NCBI GenBank assembly: GCA_045106985.1
Contig: JBGCFQ010000020.1
Coordinates: 1-64,000 of the forward strand
DNA: 64,000 nt
Direction: 5' to 3'
DNA from: JAUIET01 sp045106985
Lineage (GTDB): Bacteria; Pseudomonadota; Gammaproteobacteria; Pseudomonadales; JAUIET01
Both the position numbers and the translations under genes were made by a program. Of this stretch, positions 9,193 to 17,524 are shown piece after piece. Each line of letters starts with the position of its first letter. Within the stretch, counting starts at the first letter, position 1. A model generated the notes under the pieces. The model was given only the letters and a program-made list of their open reading frames with translations. It was not told where the DNA came from and made no database searches.

Positions 9193-9356
9193 AGATACTC
9201 CTTCGCTAGTTGTAGTTTCGTTAAAAAACTTCGATTCGTTTTCTATTGTCTTCGAATTGAATTGTCAGACAGTATACCTAAGGTGAAATACGCACTGGCG
9301 AAACAATGCAAACTTTGCCTATGACCTTTGACTATAAGTACCTGCAGATATGAAGC

Positions 9357-10304
9357 ATGAAATTTATGAGCCGTGATATAAAAATTGGAGCAACCCCCTG
9401 GGAGACAGTCAACGAGGGGCTTGCCAATGAGTTCTGCGCACAAGCCGAAATTGCAGAGTCGCTAGGGTTCGATTCATTTTGGCTGCCTGAAAATCACTTT
9501 GGTGATAATAAGTCTGTGCCGCAACCACTCACCATATTAGCGGCAATTGCAGCGCGTACATCCAGCATCAAACTAGGAACCACGTCCTACTTGATCACCG
9601 TTCGTAACCCCTTGCAGGCTGCGGAGGAAGTTGCCGTATTGGATCGATTATCGGGTGGCCGGCTAATACTGGGGCTTGGGCGTGGAGTGCAAAGCGCTAT
9701 GTTCACTGCGTTTGAGCTTCCCACCAAAGACAAAAGAAAACGTTTTAAGTTGAACCTCGATATTATGCGCAAGGCATGGGCTGGTGAAGCAGTCGCACTA
9801 GAAGATGATGGTAAACCCATAGTACTTGCCCCACTTCCTGTTCAGCGTCCACACCCTCCATTATGGATTGCTGCCTTTGGCCCACTTGCGCTCAAGCAGG
9901 CAGGTGCCCTAGGACTTCCCTATTTGGCCTCGCCCGTAGAAACGCTTGAAACTCTGAAGAAAAACTATGCGCTCTACAATAGCGCAGTTGCAGAACATCA
10001 AGCGCAAACGGTCAATACCGTTCCTCTTATGCGCACGATCTTTGTTTGTGACAGTACTAGCAAAACCAAAGAGGTCAAACAGGCATTAACAAGCGCAGCT
10101 CAACATACCATGCGAGAGAACCACGCCAAGGTGGAAGACTGGACCATCATTGGCGATACTCACTACGTGCGTGATAAGCTGAATGAGTATGTTGAATGCT
10201 TAAATGCCAGTCACTTCATTGCCCTTGCCCGTCTGCCAGGACTTAGTGCGAAGGAAAAGATACAAAGTCATGAGAAGCTATTGCAGCTGGCTGAAAGTCT
10301 GTAA
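9357..10304 (+). CDS. LLM class flavin-dependent oxidoreductase (luciferase-like)
   Basis: A 315-residue luciferase-like monooxygenase of the F420/FMN LLM family. Features seen are the early ATPWETVNEGLANEF segment, AESLGFDSFWLPENHFG near residues 33-50, the LGTTSYLITVRNPLQAAEEVAVLD block, and the GGRLILGLGRG signature near 100. WIAAFGPLALKQAGALGLP, near residues 170-190, lies in the flavin/phosphate region. The protein would form a TIM barrel. The substrate is unknown; relatives act on alkanes, long-chain aldehydes or sulfonates. ATG 9357 was used, and an internal ATG at 9366 is possible because no clear ribosome-binding site distinguishes them. The next gene is convergent, ten bases away. 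Confidence 0.85.
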   Translation: MKFMSRDIKIGATPWETVNEGLANEFCAQAEIAESLGFDSFWLPENHFGDNKSVPQPLTILAAIAARTSSIKLGTTSYLITVRNPLQAAEEVAVLDRLSGGRLILGLGRGVQSAMFTAFELPTKDKRKRFKLNLDIMRKAWAGEAVALEDDGKPIVLAPLPVQRPHPPLWIAAFGPLALKQAGALGLPYLASPVETLETLKKNYALYNSAVAEHQAQTVNTVPLMRTIFVCDSTSKTKEVKQALTSAAQHTMRENHAKVEDWTIIGDTHYVRDKLNEYVECLNASHFIALARLPGLSAKEKIQSHEKLLQLAESL

Positions 10305-10313
10305 GTGAAACGT

Positions 10314-11267
10314 CTAACTATTGGTATTGCGCGAACTCGCAATAAGATCTTCCGGCTTGTCTAAACCTAGGCGTTTGTAATAATGCTCGGGTATATTCGC
10401 GGGGTTCTTATAAACATAAATCTTGCACGGCGAGATACCCACATCCTCTGGCGGATCGACTATAAACAGCGGAATGCCGGTTTTTAAAACTGAACTTAAC
10501 TCCATAGCGGGTTCGTGACAACAGTACACAGGTAGTTCCGCTCGGCCGTAGGTTAGTGGACCTGTATCACGCACAATCGCATTATTCCGGGGGCTTTCGT
10601 AGTGGCCATTGCGAATCAAGCGCGCGCCACTTGGGCAAGGATCAGGCATAAAGGTCACCTTTTCATCATCTTCCGTAACAGTGAAGGGCAACAAGTGGCA
10701 CCGTGTAAAGCGCATGATGTTCTCCACTTTTTCGCGAAACGGCAATTTGCCGTCAGGGTCCATGGCTTCCGGCTTCATAACAATGTTCAGCACGCGCTGT
10801 AACTCTGCATCGCCATGGTCCTCATACAGAATCGACAGCAAAGCCGAGACTCGAGACATCATGCCATCGTGCAGCGTAAGCGCCTGCTCACGCAAATTGT
10901 GAACTCGTTCGCTGGCCCGCCTGCCCCTACCGCTATCGATCAATAGCTTGACCTGCTCAAGCTCAGCAACCCAGCGCTTGCCAACGCCACGAGTTACGAT
11001 CTTGCGCTCGGGAGCAATGTCCCAATTTTCCACAGTTGCCAGTACTGCATCGCTGCGCGCTTGGCCGGCTAGCTCTGTTATGCAGTCCAGAATCGATTTT
11101 TCCCAGCCTGTGTAGCTGTAAAACATGGTTAACAGCTCTTCCTGAAACCGGTCTACTAATTGTTTGGCGTCGCCGTCACGTCCCCCGCCAAGTCGCTCAG
11201 TAATAAGATCGACAGTGAGCCGTCCAGCTTGGGCAAGCTCAGCTTCGCTAAATACTTGCGAAGACAT
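10314..11267 (-). CDS. Hypothetical protein with conserved-looking Cys/His motifs
   Basis: I do not recognise this 317-residue protein. The N-terminal two thirds look helical and soluble, with no signal peptide or membrane segment. The C-terminal third has a FTRCHLLPFTV segment, DPCPSGARLIRNGHY, GPLTYGRAELPVYCCHEPAMEL and a final ISPCKIYVYKNP. The spacing of Cys and His in these (RCH, PCP, YCCH) suggests a metal or cofactor site, loosely reminiscent of Cys-motif domains in V4R or L-2-amino-thiazoline hydrolase-like proteins; that is only a resemblance. ATG 11267 has AGGA seven bases upstream, while the GTG at 11273 lies too close to it. It converges with the LLM enzyme gene. Confidence 0.7.
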   Translation of the reverse strand: MSSQVFSEAELAQAGRLTVDLITERLGGGRDGDAKQLVDRFQEELLTMFYSYTGWEKSILDCITELAGQARSDAVLATVENWDIAPERKIVTRGVGKRWVAELEQVKLLIDSGRGRRASERVHNLREQALTLHDGMMSRVSALLSILYEDHGDAELQRVLNIVMKPEAMDPDGKLPFREKVENIMRFTRCHLLPFTVTEDDEKVTFMPDPCPSGARLIRNGHYESPRNNAIVRDTGPLTYGRAELPVYCCHEPAMELSSVLKTGIPLFIVDPPEDVGISPCKIYVYKNPANIPEHYYKRLGLDKPEDLIASSRNTNS

Positions 11268-11461
11268 AGGCACATCCTTTATGGCTAATAATGACCCTCA
11301 AGGTAACGCGACAACGCGCATATGACTAGCCCTTATAGGCTATGACAGTTATTAGAAAAAGCATTATTTCGCCTATAGCTGCTATGCGTCATTGTCGCTG
11401 GATCACCCTCGCGTAGAAGCTTACTATAGAAGGTGGAATCGATAGCTGAGTGAAGCAAATC

Positions 11462-11974
11462 ATGGCGGAAAAAGATGCGATTAAATCCGTGCAGGAACAC
11501 ATTCACCACGAAACCAGGAATAATATTGTTATTAACCTGGTGCTGAACGCAGCGATCGCCTATGCCCTTATGCACAGCCTTACAGAAATTAGTGCTTGGG
11601 GTGAAAAAGGTTACGGCCCTGATCTGCTCCTTACGGGGTTTCTTCTAAGCACTATTTTAGGTGGCATTTTTATCGTTATGACCCGTCGCAAACGAGACGA
11701 TGGGCAACTTGTGCCAGCAGGAAAAGACGGTCAAATTTTGACTTGGCTGTTCCCATATCGCTCATGGCTTGCTGCACCGTGGATGGGCGTTCTTGGAGCT
11801 TGTTTAGCTGTACCGCCTCTGCTGGGCATTCTAGCTCTGTTTAGCGTCAGTACGCTGTCGCCGTTAAATTACGCATTGATCAAAGGCGTATGGGCCGGTG
11901 CATTGGCGGCCGTGGTCGTGCCTATAGCTATCCAACAAGGACTACGCAGTAAACCTGGCGCTAGGTATCCTTAA
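11462..11974 (+). CDS. Small multi-pass membrane protein, function unknown
   Basis: A 170-residue protein with about four hydrophobic segments: near residues 22-40 (NIVINLVLNAAIAYALM), 53-75 (LLLTGFLLSTILGGIFIVM), 103-127 and 136-160. Between the second and third is a basic loop, TRRKRDDGQ. No family is recognised. The ATG at 11462 with a weak GAAG upstream is preferred; a GTG at 11450 adds four residues. Two partial TATAG-type motifs lie upstream at about 11333 and 11373. The gene overlaps the end of the aminotransferase remnant on the other strand by 14 bases. Confidence 0.6.
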   Translation: MAEKDAIKSVQEHIHHETRNNIVINLVLNAAIAYALMHSLTEISAWGEKGYGPDLLLTGFLLSTILGGIFIVMTRRKRDDGQLVPAGKDGQILTWLFPYRSWLAAPWMGVLGACLAVPPLLGILALFSVSTLSPLNYALIKGVWAGALAAVVVPIAIQQGLRSKPGARYP

Positions 11975-12273
11975 GCTCGCCGATTAAATCCGCTAGCGCT
12001 GCTATGGCGTAATCCATATCAGCATCAGAGTGCGCAGTGGATACGAAAAATTTCTCCTGCCCTTTAAGAATCCCCCGATCTAAAAGCAAGTCCTGCAATT
12101 TGAATTGTCGCTTCCAGTTCAAACCCGAGCGAGCCGCGATGGCCATGTACCTCGCGGTCTAGAAACCAGGGCTGAAAAGCAGTGGCTTCGCCGATGACTT
12201 GAACAGGAATTTCAGCATATTTAAGCAACTTGCTCATGCTCTTACAGCGTACAAGGCTCGTGAATACGACCAC
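11961..12273 (-). pseudogene. 3' remnant of a glutamate-1-semialdehyde aminomutase-type class III aminotransferase
   Basis: Two minus-strand frames each hold part of one protein tail. The upstream part (12273 down to ~12130) reads KLLKYAEIPVQVIGE then ATAFQPWFLDREVHGHR. The downstream part (from ~12140 to the stop at 11961) reads WKRQFKLQDLLLDRGI then KGQEKFFVSTAHSDADMDYA. Joined, they match the C-terminus of PLP-dependent GSA-aminotransferase-like proteins, so a one- or two-base indel near 12110-12140 broke the frame and everything 5' is missing. The PLP-lysine region is absent, so it cannot be active. It lies just downstream of the BCCT transporter gene on the same strand and may once have belonged to that cluster. 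Confidence 0.72.
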
Positions 12274-12290
12274 CTATAACAGTGCTATAG
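12274..12290. promoter_or_regulatory. Copy of a recurring CTATAACA-CTATAG motif
   Basis: CTATAACAGTGCTATAG sits at the broken 5' edge of the aminotransferase remnant. Read on the minus strand it is CTATAG-CACTG-TTATAG. Closely similar elements occur at 18044-18057 and 22691-22704, with looser ones at 11373 and 15414. It could be an operator or the trace of a mobile element edge; the sequence alone does not decide. Confidence 0.3.
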
Positions 12291-12347
12291 AGAAGAAAGT
12301 TATTTAATGGTGCTACCGATTGCAACATCTTAGCTGAGGAGGTCTCG

Positions 12348-13943
12348 TTACTTGTCTGAAAGTAATGCTTTAACTAGCGATATAGCCATCAACGCCATCA
12401 CCAGCGAAAATGGCAGTGCACCAATGATCATTGCCGAGCGTAATGCGTCTAGGCCGCCGGCCGCAAGCAATGCGGCCACCGCGGCGGTCAGGAGTAGGCC
12501 CCAAAATACAATGTGCTTAGCTTCTTTTTGACCCGCATCACCACCGGAGGAGATTGTATTAATAATTAGAATTGCGGAGTCAGCCGAAGTAACCAGATAG
12601 GTCAATAACAAAATAACAATAACAACAGACATCGCAATAGCGAGAGCCGGATCAAGAAGCAAATTAATCGTTTGGAACAATTGCGATGATATGTCTGAAT
12701 TCACAATAGCACCTTTCGCTATACCAGATAACTCAAGATCTACCGCGGTTCCACCCACTAAAGCAAACCAGGTAAGACACATCAAGGAAGGCACAATCAT
12801 CGCTCCCAATACATACTCTCGTATCGTGCGACCTCGCGAAACTCTCGCAAGAAACAAACCTACAAAGGGTGCAAATGCAATCCACCAAGCCCAATAAAAA
12901 ATGCTCCACGCTCCCTGCCAAGACGCTAAGGAGCTCATTAATTCTGAGCCGTCGTCTTTCCATACCGTGAAGCTCATGGAAGGAATATTCAGTAGGTAGT
13001 CCCAAATTGTAAGGAAGAAAGCTTTGAAGGCAAACAGAGTGGCACCGAACACAATGAAAAATGCCAACAGGAAAAATGACAAACCCATATTCAAATTAGA
13101 AAGCCATTTGATACCTCTTCCAATACCAGACATAGCTGAGAGTGTTGACGCCAGCATGATGATGCCTAGAGCCAGCAACAGAGCAGCCAGAGCCGGTGCT
13201 CCGGAGTCTTGCATAATCCAGCTAGCGCCAGAGATGTTAAACATTCCAGATGCGAATTGAGAAACACCGTAGCCTATGGTTACACCTACTCCAATGATGG
13301 TTGCAAGAATTGCCACAATATCCACGACGTGTCCTATAGGACCGGCCAGAGATGAACCGAACAATGGCGTTAACCCTGAACGTATTGTAAGAGGTAGGTC
13401 GTGCTTATAGCTGAAGTAAGCCAATGCCATACCGGTTGTGCCGTAGCATCCCCAAGGGGTTAAGCCATAGTGCAGAAACGCCCATTTATAGGCGTTACGC
13501 ACGTTATTTTCAGCAAGTGGATCAGCAAGGCCCCGAATCACATCCGGGTTATTCGCAAAGTGAAAAATGGGCTCTGCCGTTGAGTAGGTAAGCATACCAA
13601 CACCGATCCCAGCACCAAACATCATCGAAAACCAGGAAAAATTCGAAAACTCCGGTTTTTCACCCACTTTTCCCAAGCGAATTTTACCGGTCGCAGGCCA
13701 GAGCGCGAGACATAGACATGTGGTTAGATAAAATGCCGTAACGTATATATACCAGCGACCAAACAGATCATTGGTGGCATGCTGAATGCTCAACAACATT
13801 TCACCGGCATATTCTGGGACTATAGTCGCCCAGAATATGAGTAGGGATATCACCAACATCGATCCTACAGAGACCGTTTTATTAAAGCCTTTGAAAAAGC
13901 CGTGCTTGGCCGTTGGAATCACCAATGTTTTATAATTATTCAT
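12348..13943 (-). CDS. BCCT family (betaine/carnitine/choline-type) transporter
   Basis: A 531-residue inner-membrane transporter with about twelve hydrophobic segments. The BCCT hallmark in TM4 is seen as MMFGAGIGVGMLTYSTAEP (GxGxGxx type, near residue 100). The Trp-rich TM8 signature is WSIFYWAWWIAFAPFVGLFLARVSRGRT in which WAWW, FVG and R.SRGRT are the key elements. The family imports quaternary amines or similar trimethylated or sulfonium solutes by Na+ or H+ symport. ATG 13943 has AAAGG about seven bases upstream, so the GTG extension at 13973 is unnecessary. The aspartoacylase-family gene lies upstream on the same strand with a gap of about 56 bases, suggesting uptake and hydrolysis of one substrate. 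The exact substrate cannot be read from the sequence. Confidence 0.92.
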   Translation of the reverse strand: MNNYKTLVIPTAKHGFFKGFNKTVSVGSMLVISLLIFWATIVPEYAGEMLLSIQHATNDLFGRWYIYVTAFYLTTCLCLALWPATGKIRLGKVGEKPEFSNFSWFSMMFGAGIGVGMLTYSTAEPIFHFANNPDVIRGLADPLAENNVRNAYKWAFLHYGLTPWGCYGTTGMALAYFSYKHDLPLTIRSGLTPLFGSSLAGPIGHVVDIVAILATIIGVGVTIGYGVSQFASGMFNISGASWIMQDSGAPALAALLLALGIIMLASTLSAMSGIGRGIKWLSNLNMGLSFFLLAFFIVFGATLFAFKAFFLTIWDYLLNIPSMSFTVWKDDGSELMSSLASWQGAWSIFYWAWWIAFAPFVGLFLARVSRGRTIREYVLGAMIVPSLMCLTWFALVGGTAVDLELSGIAKGAIVNSDISSQLFQTINLLLDPALAIAMSVVIVILLLTYLVTSADSAILIINTISSGGDAGQKEAKHIVFWGLLLTAAVAALLAAGGLDALRSAMIIGALPFSLVMALMAISLVKALLSDK

Positions 13944-13999
13944 ACTGCAACCTTTGTTACACACTGCAGACACAGTGTATCAGCCTCGGCTTTTCAAAC

Positions 14000-15142
14000 C
14001 TAGCTGTGGGCTGCACCGCTTTGGTCTTCGAGGTCAATATCAGGCGTTGGTACCGATTCGATCTCGAACAAACGATCTTCCTCGATATTGCTGACATGGG
14101 ATGCAATTTCAGTTTCTACGGCGCCGGCCTTTTTAAAGCGCGCTATGTGGAATAGTGCCTCCCCTTCATTTACGAGGGGCAAGTTACTTATGCATATTAC
14201 AATTCCGTCGAATGCAGCGGTCAGTACCGTCTCGTCGGAACTAAAGGGAGCAGAAACAACTCCTAACGTATCACCAACATTTACGCGCGTGCCAAGTGCG
14301 ACAAGCGGACGAAAAATTCCATCATTTGTTGCTCTAAACCAACTCGATGAGCGAGCGATATAGGTCTCGGCAGGAACTGTCTGAATGCGCTTAAGTGGCA
14401 GCATCTTTAGCGTGCGCATTACGCTGACAATCCCTCGTACTCCGGTAACAATTGCCCTTTCGTTTAAGCGTAACGCTTCGCCAGACTCATAGGTAATTAC
14501 AGGTATACCCAGCTTTCCCGATTCACTTCGAAGACTACCGTCAATAAGTCCGGAGTTAATAATGACTGGAATCGAAAAGCCCAACGCCATTTCTTCCACA
14601 CCTGGCTCGTCTAGTGCAGCACGTATTTGTGGAAGGTTGTCTCTATTAACAGCCCCCGTGTGCAAATCAATAATATGAGTGCAATGGCGTACAACATCGT
14701 TGAAGAAAATATTGGCCATTCGTCCTGCGATAGAGCCTTTTTCACTACCTGGAAAACAACGATTCAGATCACGACGGTCTGGCAAATACCGAGACTGATG
14801 AATAAAGCCAAATAGGTTGACCACAGGCACCATAACAAGCGTTCCGCGCAAAGTGTTCAATGAGCGGAACGTTCTCATTCGACGGATAATTTCAACACCA
14901 TTAAGCTCATCACCATGAATGGCGGCGCATAGAAGCAATACTGGTCCGCGTCGGCGACCATGGATAATTTCGACCTGCATGTCGAGCGGCGTATGAGTGA
15001 ATAGATTTGCAGTTGGCAGATTGAACAGGATGCGCTCGCCCGGTTGCACAACGTGGCCAGCCAGCTCGAACGGCTCTGCCCTGTCAGCTTTATTACTAAG
15101 CTTGCGCTGTTTGTGCTCGCTAGAAGCTTGCTTTTCGTTCAC
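14000..15142 (-). CDS. Succinylglutamate desuccinylase/aspartoacylase family hydrolase
   Basis: A 380-residue zinc carboxypeptidase-like amidohydrolase. Zinc ligands are visible as the His and Glu of CAAIHGDELNGVE (near residues 74-82) and a second His in IIDLHTG, with the PVVNLFGF and DRRDLNRCFPG blocks between them. The C-terminal part has a beta-rich domain (ATNDGIFRPLVALGTRVNVGD) typical of the longer bacterial members. Such enzymes remove acyl groups from amino acids or related compounds. A GTG start at 15142 is supported by GGAG seven bases upstream, and no ATG start exists in frame. Its neighbour is a BCCT transporter. A perfect 9-bp palindromic pair lies about 90 bases upstream. Confidence 0.88.
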   Translation of the reverse strand: MNEKQASSEHKQRKLSNKADRAEPFELAGHVVQPGERILFNLPTANLFTHTPLDMQVEIIHGRRRGPVLLLCAAIHGDELNGVEIIRRMRTFRSLNTLRGTLVMVPVVNLFGFIHQSRYLPDRRDLNRCFPGSEKGSIAGRMANIFFNDVVRHCTHIIDLHTGAVNRDNLPQIRAALDEPGVEEMALGFSIPVIINSGLIDGSLRSESGKLGIPVITYESGEALRLNERAIVTGVRGIVSVMRTLKMLPLKRIQTVPAETYIARSSSWFRATNDGIFRPLVALGTRVNVGDTLGVVSAPFSSDETVLTAAFDGIVICISNLPLVNEGEALFHIARFKKAGAVETEIASHVSNIEEDRLFEIESVPTPDIDLEDQSGAAHS

Positions 15143-15602
15143 CCAATATCTCCATGTACTCTCTGGCCTTCTTTCTTGCTAGTCCGAGTCTAAATACGGG
15201 CCTAAGCCTGCCAAGAATCGCCACAGCATCTCACTTGCAATTATGCAAGTGATCACTAAAACAACTATTCAGAATACTCCATTTGCAAGGGTAAGAAAAC
15301 AAGAACAAAAGGCCGACACATCTATCGTGAGCAGAGTAAGACACTCGCCGCGCCTTGGTCACTACTTAAAGATTTGTCTCTTCTACTGACAACTGCTTTG
15401 AGGGGCAATGTAAGCTATAACACACCGGTGACACTACTGTGAGAATGGGGGGTACAAGGCATGCTCGTCAACCTATTCGAGGATGTTAATCTACTGTGGT
15501 TGAGAAACACTTGCGCTAGCTAATATGTCGCAGAACACTCTTATATATGCCGTATCGTTAAGGAAGGTGAAATCGCAGCTCGGCCCAAGCGCCAACAAAA
15601 AA
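15143..15602. other. 460-base intergenic region, no gene seen
   Basis: Neither strand gives a convincing coding frame. The region holds the upstream DNA of the aspartoacylase-family gene, a palindrome at 15231-15252, and a single half of the TATAG-type motif (GCTATAACACACCGG at 15414-15428). The remainder shows no feature I can name. Confidence 0.5.
15231..15252. promoter_or_regulatory. Perfect inverted repeat, candidate operator
   Basis: TCACTTGCA at 15231-15239 and TGCAAGTGA at 15244-15252 are exact reverse complements separated by ATTA. The 22-base dyad lies about 90 bases upstream of the GTG of the aspartoacylase-family gene. Its size and symmetry suit a dimeric repressor such as a GntR-, LacI- or TetR-type protein. 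No regulator gene adjoins it. Confidence 0.4.
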
Positions 15603-15854
15603 TCAAATACCCATTTTTACTAGCGTGTCTATCAATTCGCGAATAGTACGTTCAGCCACAGGGTGATGTGCGGCAAATTCAGCTTCCAATGCTTTAGTTG
15701 TAGTTAACATTGGACTTTCAACTTCAGAGTTGTCGACTGTATCCAACTGCATGTGCAATTCATCCAGGAGCGACTGAGCTTGCGGACTGAGCGACTCATT
15801 TTCCAGCGTTTGGACCAAACGCGAAACAATTCCACGCAATTCTTGGCTTTTCAT
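15603..15854 (-). CDS. DUF4404 family protein
   Basis: An 83-residue soluble helical protein that fits DUF4404. The N-terminal LRGIVSRLVQTLEN helix, LSPQAQSLLDELHMQLD, and the C-terminal LEAEFAAHHPVAERTIRELID followed by LVKMGI (a common family ending) are all present. Its role is unknown. The ATG at 15854 follows an AGAGAAGCAAAC leader with an AGAGAAG purine tract. It stands alone, with non-coding DNA on both sides. Confidence 0.75.
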   Translation of the reverse strand: MKSQELRGIVSRLVQTLENESLSPQAQSLLDELHMQLDTVDNSEVESPMLTTTKALEAEFAAHHPVAERTIRELIDTLVKMGI

Positions 15855-16113
15855 GTTTGCTTCTCTAAAGTCAATAATTCCAAATCATATCATCACGCGA
15901 TGTTATTGCCAGATTAGAGTGCTTATTTATGCTCCTTCAGTTTGGACTATGACCCAGTAAGCTTAACTCTGCACCTTTCTCTAGGCCTATTCATAGTGCC
16001 ACCAATACAGTCAATGCTGCGCACTTGACTCTCAGAGCCTGTAAATGGCACGATAGGCTCACTCATGCTATTTCCTTTAGCAAACAATTCTGAATAATTT
16101 TTTGGAGAATCAT

Positions 16114-16593
16114 GTGACTATTAAGAAACGATTCGCATTCGTGGTAAGCCTTGCTACAGCGAGCATATTGCTGGCTCCTTTGGCGGTGTCCCATTTCAAT
16201 GACAAGGAAATGGCACAATCCTATCGACAGTCCTGGTTTGCATTGGTGGCCTCTAACTTCGGCCCTATAGCCGCCATGATCAAAGGTGATATGCCCTATG
16301 ACCAGAAACGTGTACAAGCCCATGCAAACGACCTGTCTGCGTTAATGACGCTGGATATCCACCGCGGTTTTGCCGACGGCACAGACAAGGGCACCACACG
16401 GGCAAAACCTGAAATTTGGGAAAATAAGGCTGACTTCAAAGAAAAGATGGATAGCCTCATAAGTGCTGTTGATGGCCTAAATTCTGCCGCGCTTAACGGC
16501 GATAAGAACGCCGTTGCGCAACAGGTTGGCGCCGTAGGCAAAAGCTGCAAGGGTTGCCACGACGATTACAAAGCAAAAGACTACTTGTACTGA
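16114..16593 (+). CDS. Cytochrome c' (periplasmic c-type cytochrome)
   Basis: A 159-residue periplasmic haem protein. A signal peptide (KKRFAFVVSLATASILLAPLA) precedes a four-helix-bundle region rich in Met, Ala and charged residues. The haem attachment site CKGCH lies at the extreme C-terminus (KSCKGCHDDYKAKDY), as expected of cytochrome c'. In this family the haem is usually five-coordinate and binds NO or CO, protecting against nitrosative stress, or accepts electrons. GTG at 16114 is preferred because GGAG lies six bases upstream; the TTG at 16102 overlaps that site. Its stop is only nine bases from the stop of the convergent cytochrome b561 gene, a natural electron partner. Confidence 0.88.
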   Translation: MTIKKRFAFVVSLATASILLAPLAVSHFNDKEMAQSYRQSWFALVASNFGPIAAMIKGDMPYDQKRVQAHANDLSALMTLDIHRGFADGTDKGTTRAKPEIWENKADFKEKMDSLISAVDGLNSAALNGDKNAVAQQVGAVGKSCKGCHDDYKAKDYLY

Positions 16594-16602
16594 GTAGTCT
16601 CT

Positions 16603-17280
16603 TCACCACCAGTTCGTAGTAGGCTGTGGTGCTTGTTGAATCAACCACCACAAAATAGCTGCAAGCACGCCGACTATTAATAACCAATACCAAACCGTCA
16701 CAGGTTTGGTAGCTGCGAAGCGACCACCGGAATAGCCCCGAAACATTGGGCGTATGATATCGCCACCTTTGTTCTGGTAGTAAGCCACGGCGACCAAGTG
16801 CAACACAATCAGTGCCAGTAAAACGTTAAAAGCCCATTCATGAGCTACGCCCATGATGCCTTGCCAACTTGAGTCAGCCGCGTAGTAAAATGGTCCAGAG
16901 AAAAGAATATCGTCGCTGTTGAACAAGCCACTGATAGCCTGTATCAACAGCGTTGCAAGCAATATCAATACTGAGCAAGCTCCTAATGGATTATGGCCCA
17001 GCTTTTTCTGAGTGGCATCGAGCTTGTTCTTAGAAAGTGCTCCGCGAATATAACTCAACACTTTCCGCGGGCCACGCACAAAATCAACAAACCGCGAATG
17101 CTTGCTACCAACGAAGCCCCAAATTAGGCGGCTAATCACCAGTACCAGAATTGCATAGCCATTCCATTCATGAATGTCGTATCTCTGCGTTTCAGCGCTC
17201 CACCAAGCCACAGCAACACCAATCACAAACAGCCAATGAATAAGTCTAGTGGGAATGTCCCATATGGGGTTTCTATCCAA
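16603..17280 (-). CDS. Cytochrome b561 family protein (cytochrome b/b6 domain)
   Basis: A roughly 225-residue integral membrane dihaem cytochrome b. The protein opens with IWDIPTRLIHWLFVIGV, the family pattern in which the His binds haem. Further haem-ligand-like His residues occur in DIHEWNGYAILVLVISRLIWGFVG, VAHEWAFNVLLALIVLHLVAV, all within membrane helices. A last helix near the C-terminus ends in a Trp pair. The GTG at 17292 and the TTG at 17280 are both possible; TTG is favoured because GGAGG lies five bases upstream. It would pass electrons between the quinone pool and a periplasmic acceptor, plausibly the convergent cytochrome c'. Confidence 0.87.
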   Translation of the reverse strand: MDRNPIWDIPTRLIHWLFVIGVAVAWWSAETQRYDIHEWNGYAILVLVISRLIWGFVGSKHSRFVDFVRGPRKVLSYIRGALSKNKLDATQKKLGHNPLGACSVLILLATLLIQAISGLFNSDDILFSGPFYYAADSSWQGIMGVAHEWAFNVLLALIVLHLVAVAYYQNKGGDIIRPMFRGYSGGRFAATKPVTVWYWLLIVGVLAAILWWLIQQAPQPTTNWW

Positions 17281-17524
17281 TGCTGCCTCCACAGTAAATG
17301 CGATGGCGCAAAGTGTAGGCTTGAATGCCGCTCAAGAAAAGAGCCAAGACGAGAACAGATGCAAGTGCTCTTAGTTACTGGCCACTTAGCTTTCTAAGCT
17401 TGCTTTAACTGTCGTGGTCAGCTTGTGACAGTTTTAGGCATTGTGTTTTGTCACTTTGCACTCTCTGCTCTTCACGCATGCCCGCTCATCAACAGCACCT
17501 TTTTGCACAAGTCGACGCATGCCT

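Noticed and set aside
9260..9280. Small palindrome TGTCAGACA between ytoQ and the LLM gene
   Set aside because: Nine bases with an odd centre are too short to claim as an operator without comparison.
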